The notes under the pieces: model-generated
Databases searched by the model: none
Seen by the model: only the letters and a program-made list of their open reading frames with translations
What the model was told of the DNA's origin: nothing
Origin: Anaerolineae bacterium
GTDB lineage: Bacteria > Chloroflexota > Anaerolineae > SpSt-313
Assembly (NCBI GenBank): GCA_023511475.1
Contig: JAIMBM010000040.1
Location: forward strand, 1-12,340
Direction: 5' to 3'
DNA: 12,340 bases
Part shown: piece by piece, positions 1-5,904 of the stretch
Position numbering within the stretch: position 1 is the first letter of the stretch
Layout of the letters: every line of letters begins with the position of its first letter
Position numbers and translations under genes: made by a program

Positions 1-17
1 CACCAAAAGGGTTCAGT

Positions 18-47
18 ACCGGGCTGGTGCGGAGCATCTAGCCCGGT
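18..47. repeat. Inverted repeat, 8-bp arms
   Basis: ACCGGGCT (18-25) and AGCCCGGT (40-47) are perfect reverse complements separated by 14 bases. It could be the terminator hairpin of a gene left of the window or a regulator site for the operon starting at 181. No T-run follows, so an intrinsic terminator is not well supported. Confidence 0.4.
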
Positions 48-51
48 CCCG

Positions 52-80
52 TGCCCGGAGCATAACCGAGGTTCCGGGCA
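52..80. repeat. Second inverted repeat, 8-bp arms
   Basis: TGCCCGGA (52-59) and TCCGGGCA (73-80) are perfect reverse complements separated by 13 bases. Together with the repeat at 18-47 this puts four copies of the GCCCGG/CCGGGC core within about 63 bases upstream of the 181 gene. Paired dyads of this sort are typical of activator or repressor binding regions, but GC-rich DNA also produces such cores by chance. Confidence 0.4.
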
Positions 81-133
81 GACGTCGCAGTGTAGCTCCG
101 ACAGGCGACTGGCAGTTTCCTGCTCGCGGCCTG

Positions 134-162
134 TTGGAGATGCTTGAGTGCTTACGGACAAT
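134..162 (+). promoter_or_regulatory. Weak candidate sigma-70 promoter for the FeS/flavoprotein operon
   Basis: TTGGAG (134-139) and GACAAT (157-162) are separated by 17 bases, and the predicted start of transcription lies just before the ribosome binding site of the 181 gene. The -35 matches only 3 of 6 and the -10 only 4 of 6 consensus bases, so this is a guess based mainly on spacing and position. Confidence 0.25.
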
Positions 163-180
163 AGCATCCGGAGGCCAGCG

Positions 181-864
181 ATGGACAAGCCGGAACTGAT
201 CCCGATCTACATCATGGGCAAACGATATCTCGTGCCCCCCAGCCTGACCATCCAGAAGGCCATGGAGTATGCGGGCTACACCCTGGTGCGGGGTTGTGGT
301 TGTCGAGGCGGGTTCTGCGGGGCCTGCGCTACGGTCTACCGGCTGGGGTCGGACTATAAGCTCAGGATCGGGCTGGCCTGCCAGACGGTTGTCGAGCCCG
401 AGATGTACCTGGCCCAGATCCCGTCCTTTCCGGCGCGGCGCCCGCAGTATCGTCTCGAGGAGCTCAAGCCGACTCTGGGGCAGCTGCTCGCGCTCTACCC
501 GGAGCTGATGCGCTGCCTGAGCTGCGGGACGTGCACCAAAGCCTGCCCGCAGAACCTGGACGTGCGCGACTATATGGCCGCTGCCATGCGCGGCGACATC
601 GCTGGCGTCGCCGACAAGTCCTTTGACTGCATCATGTGCGGCCTGTGTACGGCCCGCTGCCCGGCCGAGGAGGTGCAGTACAACATCGCCATCCTCTGCC
701 GGCGCCTCTACGGACGGTATCTGGCGCCCCGCTCGCGGCACCTTATCGAGCGAGTCGCCGAGGTCGAGGCCGGGCAGTACGACGAAGCGCTGGCTGCCAT
801 GAAGCGGATGCCCGTCGAGGAACTGCGCAAGCAGTACAACGCGCGGGATATCGAGCCGGAGTAG
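181..864 (+). CDS. Succinate dehydrogenase/fumarate reductase-like iron-sulfur subunit
   Basis: A 227-residue electron-transfer subunit that should pass electrons to or from the flavoprotein encoded next. Residues 1-95 form a plant-type 2Fe-2S ferredoxin domain with C41, C46, C49 and C67 (C-x4-C-x2-C spacing). Residues 100-170 form a 2x4Fe-4S domain with C112/C115/C118/C122 followed by Pro and C150/C153/C156/C160 followed by Pro. Canonical SdhB lacks the second Cys of the last motif and binds 3Fe-4S; here all four Cys are present, so two 4Fe-4S clusters are likely. TfrB of thiol:fumarate reductase has a similar N-terminal half, but the C-terminal CCG domains are missing here. The start at 181 is chosen because GGAGG at 170-174 sits 6 bases upstream; a GTG at 148 in the same frame has no such signal. 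The flavoprotein follows after 51 bases. No signal peptide is visible, so a cytoplasmic location is expected. Confidence 0.88.
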   Translation: MDKPELIPIYIMGKRYLVPPSLTIQKAMEYAGYTLVRGCGCRGGFCGACATVYRLGSDYKLRIGLACQTVVEPEMYLAQIPSFPARRPQYRLEELKPTLGQLLALYPELMRCLSCGTCTKACPQNLDVRDYMAAAMRGDIAGVADKSFDCIMCGLCTARCPAEEVQYNIAILCRRLYGRYLAPRSRHLIERVAEVEAGQYDEALAAMKRMPVEELRKQYNARDIEPE

Positions 865-915
865 CCTCGGGCGCCGGGCTGAAAACATGCCGGGTGCCTG
901 TGCAGGAGGTTGGGC

Positions 916-2529
916 ATGCCGTATCCGCCGAGTATGCAGGAGTCGTTGGCACTGGTCGAGGCCACACGCCCGCAGCGCCTCCACGAGACCTTCCCGATGC
1001 TGAGCCCGAGCGAGAAGCAGGACCTGCTGCGGCGCTTCCACCCTGACTATATCCAGTCGGCCATGCGCGAGATCAGGGTCGGGCCGAACAAGGGGGATCG
1101 CACACCGCTAGAGCTGGCGGCGCTGCTCGAGGGGCCATCGCGTCTCTACGGCGTGCGGCTGGACCTGGAGCGGGTGGACTATGACACTGACGTGCTCGTC
1201 ATCGGCGGGGGAGGGGCCGGGTGCTCGGCGGCCATCCTCGCCGAGGAGCACGGCGCAAGAGTCCTCATCGCGACCAAGCTGCGCCTCGGGGACGCCAACA
1301 CCATGATGGCGCAGGGCGGCATCCAGGCGGCCGACAAGCCTAACGACAGCCCGATGCTGCACTATCTGGACGTCATGGGAGGCGGCGGCTACGTCAACGA
1401 TCCCGACCTGGTCGAGGCGCTGGTGCGGGACGCGCCGGGGGTGATTCTGTGGCTGGAGAACCTCGGCGTGATGTTCGACAAGGAGCCGGATGGCACCATG
1501 CGGACCATCCATGGGGGAGGCACCTGCCGGCGTCGTATGCACTCGGCCCGGGACTATACGGGGGCCGAGATCATGCGCACCCTGCGGGATGAGGTCCGTA
1601 GCCGTCCGGCGATCGAGGTGCTGGAGTTCTCGCCGGCGCTGGAGTTGCTCCTTGATGAGAGCGGTCAGGTCGCCGGTGCGGTGCTCCAGAACCTGGAGAC
1701 GGAGGAGTACCTGGTCGTGCGGGCCAAGGCTGTCGTCATTGCCACGGGTGGCTCGGGGCGGCTCCACTACCAGGGTTTTGCCACGACCAACCACTACGGA
1801 GCGACCGGAGATGGGCTGGTGATGGCCTATCGCGTCGGCGCGAGGCTCTCGTTCATCGACACCATGCAGTACCACCCCACGGGCGCGGCCTATCCCGAGC
1901 AGATTGTGGGCCTCCTGGTCACGGAGAAGGTCCGGGGCCTTGGGGCGCAGGTGCTGAACGTGCAGGGGAAGCAGTTCGTATTCCCGCGGGAGACGCGCGA
2001 CGCCGAGTCGGCTGCCATCATCCGCGAGGTCAAGGAGCGGGGCCTGGGCGTGCGCACGCCGTCGGGGATGGAGGGCGTGTGGCTCGACTCGCCGATGATC
2101 GACATAATCCATGGGCCGGGGACGGTGCAGCGCGAGCTTCCGGCCATGGTGCGCCAGTTCGCGCGGTTCAACATCGACATAACGAAAGAGCCGATGCTCG
2201 TCTATCCGACCCTCCACTATCAGAATGGGGGGGTGGCCATCCGGCCCGACGGCTCGACGGGCGTGCCAAACCTCTTTGTGGCGGGAGAGGCCTCGGGCGG
2301 CGTGCACGGCCGGAACCGGCTCATGGGGAACTCGTTGCTGGACGTCGTCGTCTATGGCCGACGTGCCGGCCGGGCTGCGGCTGAGCGGGCAAAGGAGGTT
2401 CGCCTCGGCAGGCTGACGCTCGCCCATGTCGAGGAGTGGGAGCGGGCCCGGCGCAGCGCCGGCCTGGAGGATGGGATGCCTTCGCCGCTCATCCTGCCGC
2501 GGTATGCGCGGAGGGCGAGGGAGGTCTGA
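916..2529 (+). CDS. Succinate dehydrogenase/fumarate reductase-like FAD flavoprotein subunit
   Basis: A 537-residue flavoprotein of the SdhA/FrdA/L-aspartate oxidase family that should interconvert fumarate and succinate or a related dicarboxylate. A Rossmann GGGGAG motif lies at 97-102. By comparison with flavocytochrome c3, the active-site residues appear intact: H320 (HPTG), E337 and R340 (TEKVRG), R361, H434 (LHYQNGG) and R468 (GRNRL). The His that binds FAD covalently in membrane SdhA is replaced by N128 in the NTMMAQGG stretch, so FAD is probably non-covalent, as in soluble fumarate reductases and aspartate oxidase. An extra N-terminal segment of about 85 residues (with FHPDY and RVGPNKG) precedes the FAD domain. 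AGGAGG at 904-909 is 6 bases from ATG 916; the TTG at 910 overlaps this site and is rejected. The partner FeS gene lies immediately upstream; no SdhC/D anchor gene is present. L-aspartate oxidase is less likely because of the FeS partner. Confidence 0.9.
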   Translation: MPYPPSMQESLALVEATRPQRLHETFPMLSPSEKQDLLRRFHPDYIQSAMREIRVGPNKGDRTPLELAALLEGPSRLYGVRLDLERVDYDTDVLVIGGGGAGCSAAILAEEHGARVLIATKLRLGDANTMMAQGGIQAADKPNDSPMLHYLDVMGGGGYVNDPDLVEALVRDAPGVILWLENLGVMFDKEPDGTMRTIHGGGTCRRRMHSARDYTGAEIMRTLRDEVRSRPAIEVLEFSPALELLLDESGQVAGAVLQNLETEEYLVVRAKAVVIATGGSGRLHYQGFATTNHYGATGDGLVMAYRVGARLSFIDTMQYHPTGAAYPEQIVGLLVTEKVRGLGAQVLNVQGKQFVFPRETRDAESAAIIREVKERGLGVRTPSGMEGVWLDSPMIDIIHGPGTVQRELPAMVRQFARFNIDITKEPMLVYPTLHYQNGGVAIRPDGSTGVPNLFVAGEASGGVHGRNRLMGNSLLDVVVYGRRAGRAAAERAKEVRLGRLTLAHVEEWERARRSAGLEDGMPSPLILPRYARRAREV

Positions 2530-2536
2530 TCAGGGG

Positions 2537-2593
2537 AGCCCGGGATTCTATCCCGGGCTACGGACATACGGGCCCGGGATAGAATCCCCGGCT
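2537..2593. repeat. Pair of REP-like palindromes in an intergenic gap
   Basis: The first palindrome has 10-bp perfect arms (AGCCCGGGAT, 2537-2546, and its complement, 2550-2559) around a TCT loop. The second (2572-2592) has 9-bp arms with one C/C mismatch around an AGA loop. The second is a near-perfect reverse copy of the first (about 21 of 23 bases), and both are followed by CTACGG, giving a 34-base unit. Such intergenic palindromes resemble REP elements and could also act as a transcription barrier between the flavoprotein gene and the permease gene. No T-run follows either one. Confidence 0.65.
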
Positions 2594-2626
2594 ACGGGCT
2601 GAACCCCGCCGTGGCGCCCCCAATAC

Positions 2627-2642
2627 TGGCACATACCTTGCT
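2627..2642 (+). promoter_or_regulatory. Sigma-54-type (-24/-12) promoter for the AI-2E permease
   Basis: TGGCACATACCTTGCT matches the RpoN consensus TGGCAC-N5-TTGCW, with the invariant GG (2628-2629) and GC (2640-2641) separated by exactly 10 bases. Transcription would begin near 2653. The same element, differing at one base, lies at 3944-3959. It falls inside the 5' extension of the permease reading frame, which argues that the GTG at 2611 is not the real start. Confidence 0.68.
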
Positions 2643-2706
2643 CTACCCGGCGGTAGCTCCGGCAGCAGGTGCTGCCGCGGGAGGGGATGCCCTGCGCGCG
2701 AGGGAT

Positions 2707-3813
2707 GTGCTTCCGGTCGTCGTCAGGACGCTGGCCGTCGCAGCCACGCTGGCGGCGCTCTATCTCCTGTTCCTGCTGCGGCGGCTGGTCCTCACGCTGT
2801 TTGCGGCGATCATCTTTGCCTCGGCTGTGCGACCGGTGGTGCTCCTGATGCGGCAGCGGCTGAGGATGTCGCAGACGGCGGCGGTGCTCAGCCTGTACGC
2901 CGCCCTCGGTGTTGGGCTCGCGGCGGGGCTGGCTGCAGCCGTTCCTTCGATGGTCTCCGAGACGGCGGCTCTCCTCAGCCGCTCAGCGGATGCCTACGGC
3001 CGCTGGTATGAGGCGGCGACCGTCCTTCGCGCCGATGCTTCGTCCCATCTGGGCCTGGCGCTGCCGATGCTTCCACCGGAGGCAGAGGTCCAGGCGTGGA
3101 TCGCGGGTGCAGCCGAGAGCCTGCAGCAGGCACTGCCCCACCTCGCCCTCAAGGCGACTGAGGTTGTGGCCGACATCGTCCTCGGCCTGGTGATGGCCTA
3201 CTACTGGCTGGAGGCGCGCGACGGGCTGATCCGGTACGGTCAGCTTGCGTTGCCTGGTGCACAGCGGGGCAGGCTGCTCGCCATCTGTGACGACATGGAG
3301 CGTACGCTCGGCGGTTACCTAGGTGGGCAGCTCGCACTCAGCCTGCTGATCGGCGTGGCCAGCCTGGTCGCGTTCCTCGTCATCGGCCTGCCCGATCCGG
3401 TGCCGCTCGCCCTGATCGGCGCGGTGCTCCACGTCGTGCCGGTGGTCGGAGCGACGGTGGGCGTCATCCCGCCGATCCTGGTGGCCATCTCGATCTCTCC
3501 TGCCAAGGGGCTGCTCACCGCGGCGACGCTCGTCCTCATCCACCAGATCGAGAACCACTTTGTTGCTCCGAGGGTTCTGCAGCGGCAGGTCGGCATCAGC
3601 CCGCTGCTCGTGATCATCGCCCTGGCGGCAGGGGCGATGCTGAATGGGGTGGTTGGCGCGCTGTTGGCCGTGCCGGCGGCAGGGGCAGCGTGGGTCCTGG
3701 TACGGAACCTGTTTATCCAGCCGATGCTCGCCCGCCGTAGGCCGGGAGAGGGAGAGAGCGAGCGGCTGGCCGCGCGGATCGCCGGTGCCGGTGATGGGGA
3801 GCAGCGGGTGTAG
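2707..3813 (+). CDS. AI-2E/PerM family transporter (multi-pass membrane protein)
   Basis: A polytopic inner-membrane protein of the AI-2E family exporter/PerM superfamily (named for TqsA of E. coli; some members are Na+/H+ antiporters, so the substrate is unknown). From this start it is 368 residues, within the usual 330-380. Two N-terminal hydrophobic helices are followed by a paired helix, a soluble stretch, and a C-terminal hydrophobic core. The family signatures GLPDPVPLALIGAVLHVVP and HQIENHFVAPRVLQRQVGIS-P are clear. The start is uncertain. GTG 2611 gives 400 residues but lacks a ribosome binding site and lies upstream of the sigma-54-type promoter. GTG 2707 is adopted as the first conventional in-frame start downstream of that promoter, though its GAGGGA is too close to be ideal. 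CTG 2692 has GGGAGGGG (2680-2686) at good spacing. The N-terminal extension would be low-complexity Ala/Gly/Pro, which also favours the shorter form. Confidence 0.85.
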   Translation: MLPVVVRTLAVAATLAALYLLFLLRRLVLTLFAAIIFASAVRPVVLLMRQRLRMSQTAAVLSLYAALGVGLAAGLAAAVPSMVSETAALLSRSADAYGRWYEAATVLRADASSHLGLALPMLPPEAEVQAWIAGAAESLQQALPHLALKATEVVADIVLGLVMAYYWLEARDGLIRYGQLALPGAQRGRLLAICDDMERTLGGYLGGQLALSLLIGVASLVAFLVIGLPDPVPLALIGAVLHVVPVVGATVGVIPPILVAISISPAKGLLTAATLVLIHQIENHFVAPRVLQRQVGISPLLVIIALAAGAMLNGVVGALLAVPAAGAAWVLVRNLFIQPMLARRRPGEGESERLAARIAGAGDGEQRV

Positions 3814-3899
3814 CGTGCGCGACGCCAACTGCCGGACACCTCGACCCCACTCCCGCCGTGTCGAGCCGGGCGAGCTATGGATGGTGGGCTCTCGTGGTG

Positions 3900-3911
3900 C
3901 CCTGCGCAGGG
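3900..3911. promoter_or_regulatory. 12-bp perfect palindrome, possible activator site
   Basis: CCCTGCGCAGGG lies 33 bases upstream of the -24 element at 3944, about 65 bases before the predicted transcription start. Enhancer-binding proteins for sigma-54 usually bind dyads upstream of the promoter, typically at -80 to -150, so this is slightly close. Another dyad, CTCGAC (3840-3845) with GTCGAG (3860-3865), lies at about -117. Confidence 0.25.
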
Positions 3912-3943
3912 TGCGCGAGTTGGGCATCGTACAAACGCTCCAA

Positions 3944-3959
3944 TGGCACATATCTTGCT
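3944..3959 (+). promoter_or_regulatory. Sigma-54-type (-24/-12) promoter for the 3990 gene
   Basis: TGGCACATATCTTGCT fits TGGCAC-N5-TTGCW with GG (3945-3946) and GC (3957-3958) 10 bases apart. The predicted start of transcription is near 3970, leaving a leader of about 20 bases that carries GGAGG (3979-3983) before ATG 3990. It is identical to the element at 2627-2642 except for one C/T change, and both continue with C after TTGCT. Confidence 0.72.
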
Positions 3960-3989
3960 CGCCGACAGGCAGCATCGCGGAGGCACGAG

Positions 3990-4934
3990 ATGATCAGGAG
4001 AGTGCCACCCCCACGCTACCAGTCCGCCGAAGGTCGGCTGGTGGACTATCGCGTCGAGTTCGGATCGACCGATTTTCTGCCGACGGACATCTGGACGTTC
4101 ATTCTCTACAAGACCTACATCCCCTGGCAGACCTGGGTTGCCTTCTGCTCGGGAGGTGCTCCGCGCCTGCCGAGCACACCACCCGAGTTCGTGCGGGGAC
4201 CCTTCGCCCTGAAGACGCTCTCAAAGGAGCACGAGCGCACCCTCGAGGATGTGACCGTCCGCCTGAGGCGCGAGACGAGGGTCGTCGAGGAGCAGGGCTG
4301 GAGCTTTCCCGCGTATCAGCGCTACTTCCGGTACATGTCGCCGGCCCTCGTGAACGCCGTCGAGGACCTGCTTCCGTGGCTGCAGGACCCCGGCGCCTAC
4401 CATTGGGAGACGATCAGGAACACGCTGGTGGGCTACATCCGGTCTGCGGACCTGGACTACCCGCGCCTGAGCGACCCCGCCTATTTTGAGGCGCACCGTC
4501 AGGATGCGATCAACCTGTGGGAAGTGCTCGAGTGCGTGGCACAGACCCTGGCTGCCAAGTGGGAGCTCGGGTTCGGGGAGTGCCAGGATAACCCAAACCC
4601 CAACGACCTCCGCCTTCCCGAGCTGGATCCCGCCCTGGAGGTCGGCGGGTGGATGCTGAACCACTTTCCATCGCTGCGGGAGGGCGAGCTGCCGACGCCT
4701 CTGGAGCGGTTCGTGGAATCGTATCGCCTTGCGCTGCAGCCGCAACAGACGGCAGAGAACCTGCAGCAGATGGCCGATCGCTTCGGGTCGGAGGCGGTCC
4801 CCGATCTCTTCGGGGAAGCCTGGGCGCAGCGCTACGGGTACGAGGCGCTCTTGAGTGACCTGGAAAGGCAACTGGCGACAACGGAGCAGCTCATCGGTCT
4901 CGGGTGGCTGTTTAACCAGCGGCTCATGCGCTGA
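3990..4934 (+). CDS. Protein of unknown function, 314 residues
   Basis: I do not recognise this protein. It is a soluble-looking 314-residue product with no signal peptide, no obvious transmembrane helix and no cofactor motif. It is rich in aromatic residues, especially Trp and Tyr (for example FILYKTYIPWQTWVAF near residues 30-45 and YQRYFRY near 108-114). The region after about residue 85 looks mostly helical and charged, ending in a helix with repeated Gln/Leu/Glu. The start at 3990 is supported by GGAGG at 3979-3983 six bases upstream and by the sigma-54-type promoter 30 bases before that; the frame stays open back to 3858 but that stretch contains the promoter. rpmJ follows after 31 bases and may be co-transcribed. 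Codon use and GC content match the neighbours, so there is no sign of recent transfer. Confidence 0.8.
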   Translation: MIRRVPPPRYQSAEGRLVDYRVEFGSTDFLPTDIWTFILYKTYIPWQTWVAFCSGGAPRLPSTPPEFVRGPFALKTLSKEHERTLEDVTVRLRRETRVVEEQGWSFPAYQRYFRYMSPALVNAVEDLLPWLQDPGAYHWETIRNTLVGYIRSADLDYPRLSDPAYFEAHRQDAINLWEVLECVAQTLAAKWELGFGECQDNPNPNDLRLPELDPALEVGGWMLNHFPSLREGELPTPLERFVESYRLALQPQQTAENLQQMADRFGSEAVPDLFGEAWAQRYGYEALLSDLERQLATTEQLIGLGWLFNQRLMR

Positions 4935-4937
4935 TGG

Positions 4938-4963
4938 AGGCGGTGCCTGCCGCCTGGGAGGGG
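4938..4963 (+). promoter_or_regulatory. Small hairpin abutting the rpmJ ribosome binding site
   Basis: AGGCGG (4938-4943) pairs with CCGCCT (4950-4955) around TGCCTG, directly next to the GGGAGGGG Shine-Dalgarno stretch (4956-4963) of rpmJ. It may slow read-through or influence rpmJ translation; at 6 bp it may also be incidental. Confidence 0.25.
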
Positions 4964-4965
4964 CG

Positions 4966-5082
4966 ATGAAGGTAAGGGCCTCGGTCAAGCGGATATGCAA
5001 CTTTTGTCGCATCATTCGCCGCAAAGGATCGGTACGGGTCATCTGCAGCCGTAACCCCCGGCACAAGCAGCGTCAGGGCTAG
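4966..5082 (+). CDS. rpmJ: 50S ribosomal protein L36 (bL36), zinc-ribbon form
   Basis: A 38-residue large-subunit ribosomal protein that helps fold 23S rRNA. The whole length matches the family: it begins MKVRASVKRIC and ends with the conserved HKQRQG. The zinc-binding ligands C11, C14, C27 and H33 are all present, so this is the zinc-containing (C+) form, with the same length and spacing as E. coli L36. A strong GGGAGGGG (4956-4963) precedes ATG 4966. Normally rpmJ sits between infA and rpsM in the ribosomal/alpha-operon cluster; here it follows a gene of unknown function and precedes a PRC-barrel gene, so it has been relocated or is a second copy. It probably shares the transcript that starts at the 3944 promoter, since the upstream gap is 31 bases and shows no promoter. 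Confidence 0.95.
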   Translation: MKVRASVKRICNFCRIIRRKGSVRVICSRNPRHKQRQG

Positions 5083-5103
5083 GCCAGAGTGCTGACCGGG
5101 CCC

Positions 5104-5128
5104 GCGGCGTCGCGAGGGCGACCGCTGC
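5104..5128 (+). terminator. Possible terminator hairpin after rpmJ
   Basis: A roughly 10-bp stem, with one bulged C and one G-T pair, closes a GAGG loop (left arm 5104-5113, right arm 5118-5128), 22 bases after the rpmJ stop. There is no T-run, so termination here would not be of the simple intrinsic kind. Confidence 0.25.
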
Positions 5129-5165
5129 CGTGCACTGGCGCCTCCGGGTCCGGCAGGGGAAGGCG

Positions 5166-5816
5166 ATGGCAGTCGATATCGACATCGGAGCGGAAGTGTG
5201 GTCCTCCGACGGTGAGCAGGTAGGAACGGTCGGAGGCGTGGTGCTCGACCCCTATGAGGACGAGGCGACCGACATCGTGGTGGTGCGTGGAGCGGTCGCG
5301 CCCGAGCGCAAGGTCGTGCCGATCCGGTACGTGCGTGAGGTGCGCGACCATCGGGTGACGCTCACGCTGAGTGGCGCCGACATGGAGCGGCAGCCCGACC
5401 TGGACGAGCGGGTCTTCATGCCGCTGGATGTTCCCTCACCGGAGGCGGCCGGCGAGCCGGTCCCGCTCCACACCTGGACGCCCTACCCGGAGGTGGCGCT
5501 GCCGCCGCTCGTCACCTGGGGCGCGGCGCGACGACCTCACGTAGAGATTGCATGGCGCAACCTGCCGGATGTCGCGGAGGTGCTGCGCGAGGGGCTGCCG
5601 GTGCGGGCGCGCGATGGGCAGATGGTCGGCCGGGTGGACGAGGTGGTGGCCGACCCGGCAACAGGTGTCGCCACGCATCTGGTGATCCGCAGGGGGCCTG
5701 AGCGCGCGGGCGACAAGGCCGTGCCGATCGAGTGGGTTGAGAGGAGCGATGAGGAGAGCGGTGTCACCCTGGCCGTCGACCGCCGAGCCGTGGACGATCT
5801 GCCCGATTACCACTGA
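5166..5816 (+). CDS. Protein with two PRC-barrel domains
   Basis: A 216-residue protein built from two PRC-barrel domains joined by a proline-rich linker. The first spans about residues 5-75 (GAEVWSSDGEQVGTV, then VPIRYVREV). The second spans about 135-210 (PVRARDGQMVGRVDEVV, then VPIEWVERS). PRC barrels are small beta-barrels found in photosynthetic reaction centre H subunits, RimM and many stress-linked or RNA-associated bacterial proteins; the ligand of this one cannot be read from sequence. No signal peptide or membrane segment is present. ATG 5166 follows an AGGGGAAGG purine stretch; an in-frame GTG at 5130 would add 12 residues outside the domain and has no ribosome binding site. Downstream, the isomerase-like gene begins after 88 bases. 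Cytoplasmic, general function unknown. Confidence 0.8.
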   Translation: MAVDIDIGAEVWSSDGEQVGTVGGVVLDPYEDEATDIVVVRGAVAPERKVVPIRYVREVRDHRVTLTLSGADMERQPDLDERVFMPLDVPSPEAAGEPVPLHTWTPYPEVALPPLVTWGAARRPHVEIAWRNLPDVAEVLREGLPVRARDGQMVGRVDEVVADPATGVATHLVIRRGPERAGDKAVPIEWVERSDEESGVTLAVDRRAVDDLPDYH

Positions 5817-5904
5817 CGAGCCCGCCCTCGCGTGGTGTCGGACCGGTGCAGGTGCTGCCGATGCAGAGGGTGCGCGACGGGCAGGCTATGGCCCGCCACG
5901 GGGT

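Noticed and set aside
110..124. Sigma-54-like TGGCAG...CTGCT upstream of the first gene
   Set aside because: GG and GC are 9 rather than 10 bases apart and the -12 part is CTGC; RpoN promoters tolerate this spacing change poorly.
1108..2427. Long antisense open frame of 439 codons opposite the flavoprotein gene
   Set aside because: It has low-complexity His/Arg/Pro composition, no family signature and no ribosome binding site; long antisense frames are expected in GC-rich coding DNA.
3315..3986. Two overlapping minus-strand frames opposite the permease and its downstream gap
   Set aside because: Their composition is typical of reversed coding sequence, and the 3814-3989 gap they cover holds a plus-strand promoter instead.
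3858..3989. Extended start of the unknown 314-residue protein
   Set aside because: The stretch contains the sigma-54-type promoter, and ATG 3990 has a good ribosome binding site.
4855..4965. Longer reading of the rpmJ frame
   Set aside because: Conserved L36 begins exactly at MKVRASVK (4966), which has its own Shine-Dalgarno; the extension lies inside the previous gene in another frame.
5737..5904. N-terminal extension of the isomerase-like protein from TTG 5737
   Set aside because: It would overlap the PRC gene by 80 bases, lacks similarity to the family and reads as out-of-frame sequence; ATG 5905 starts where family similarity begins.
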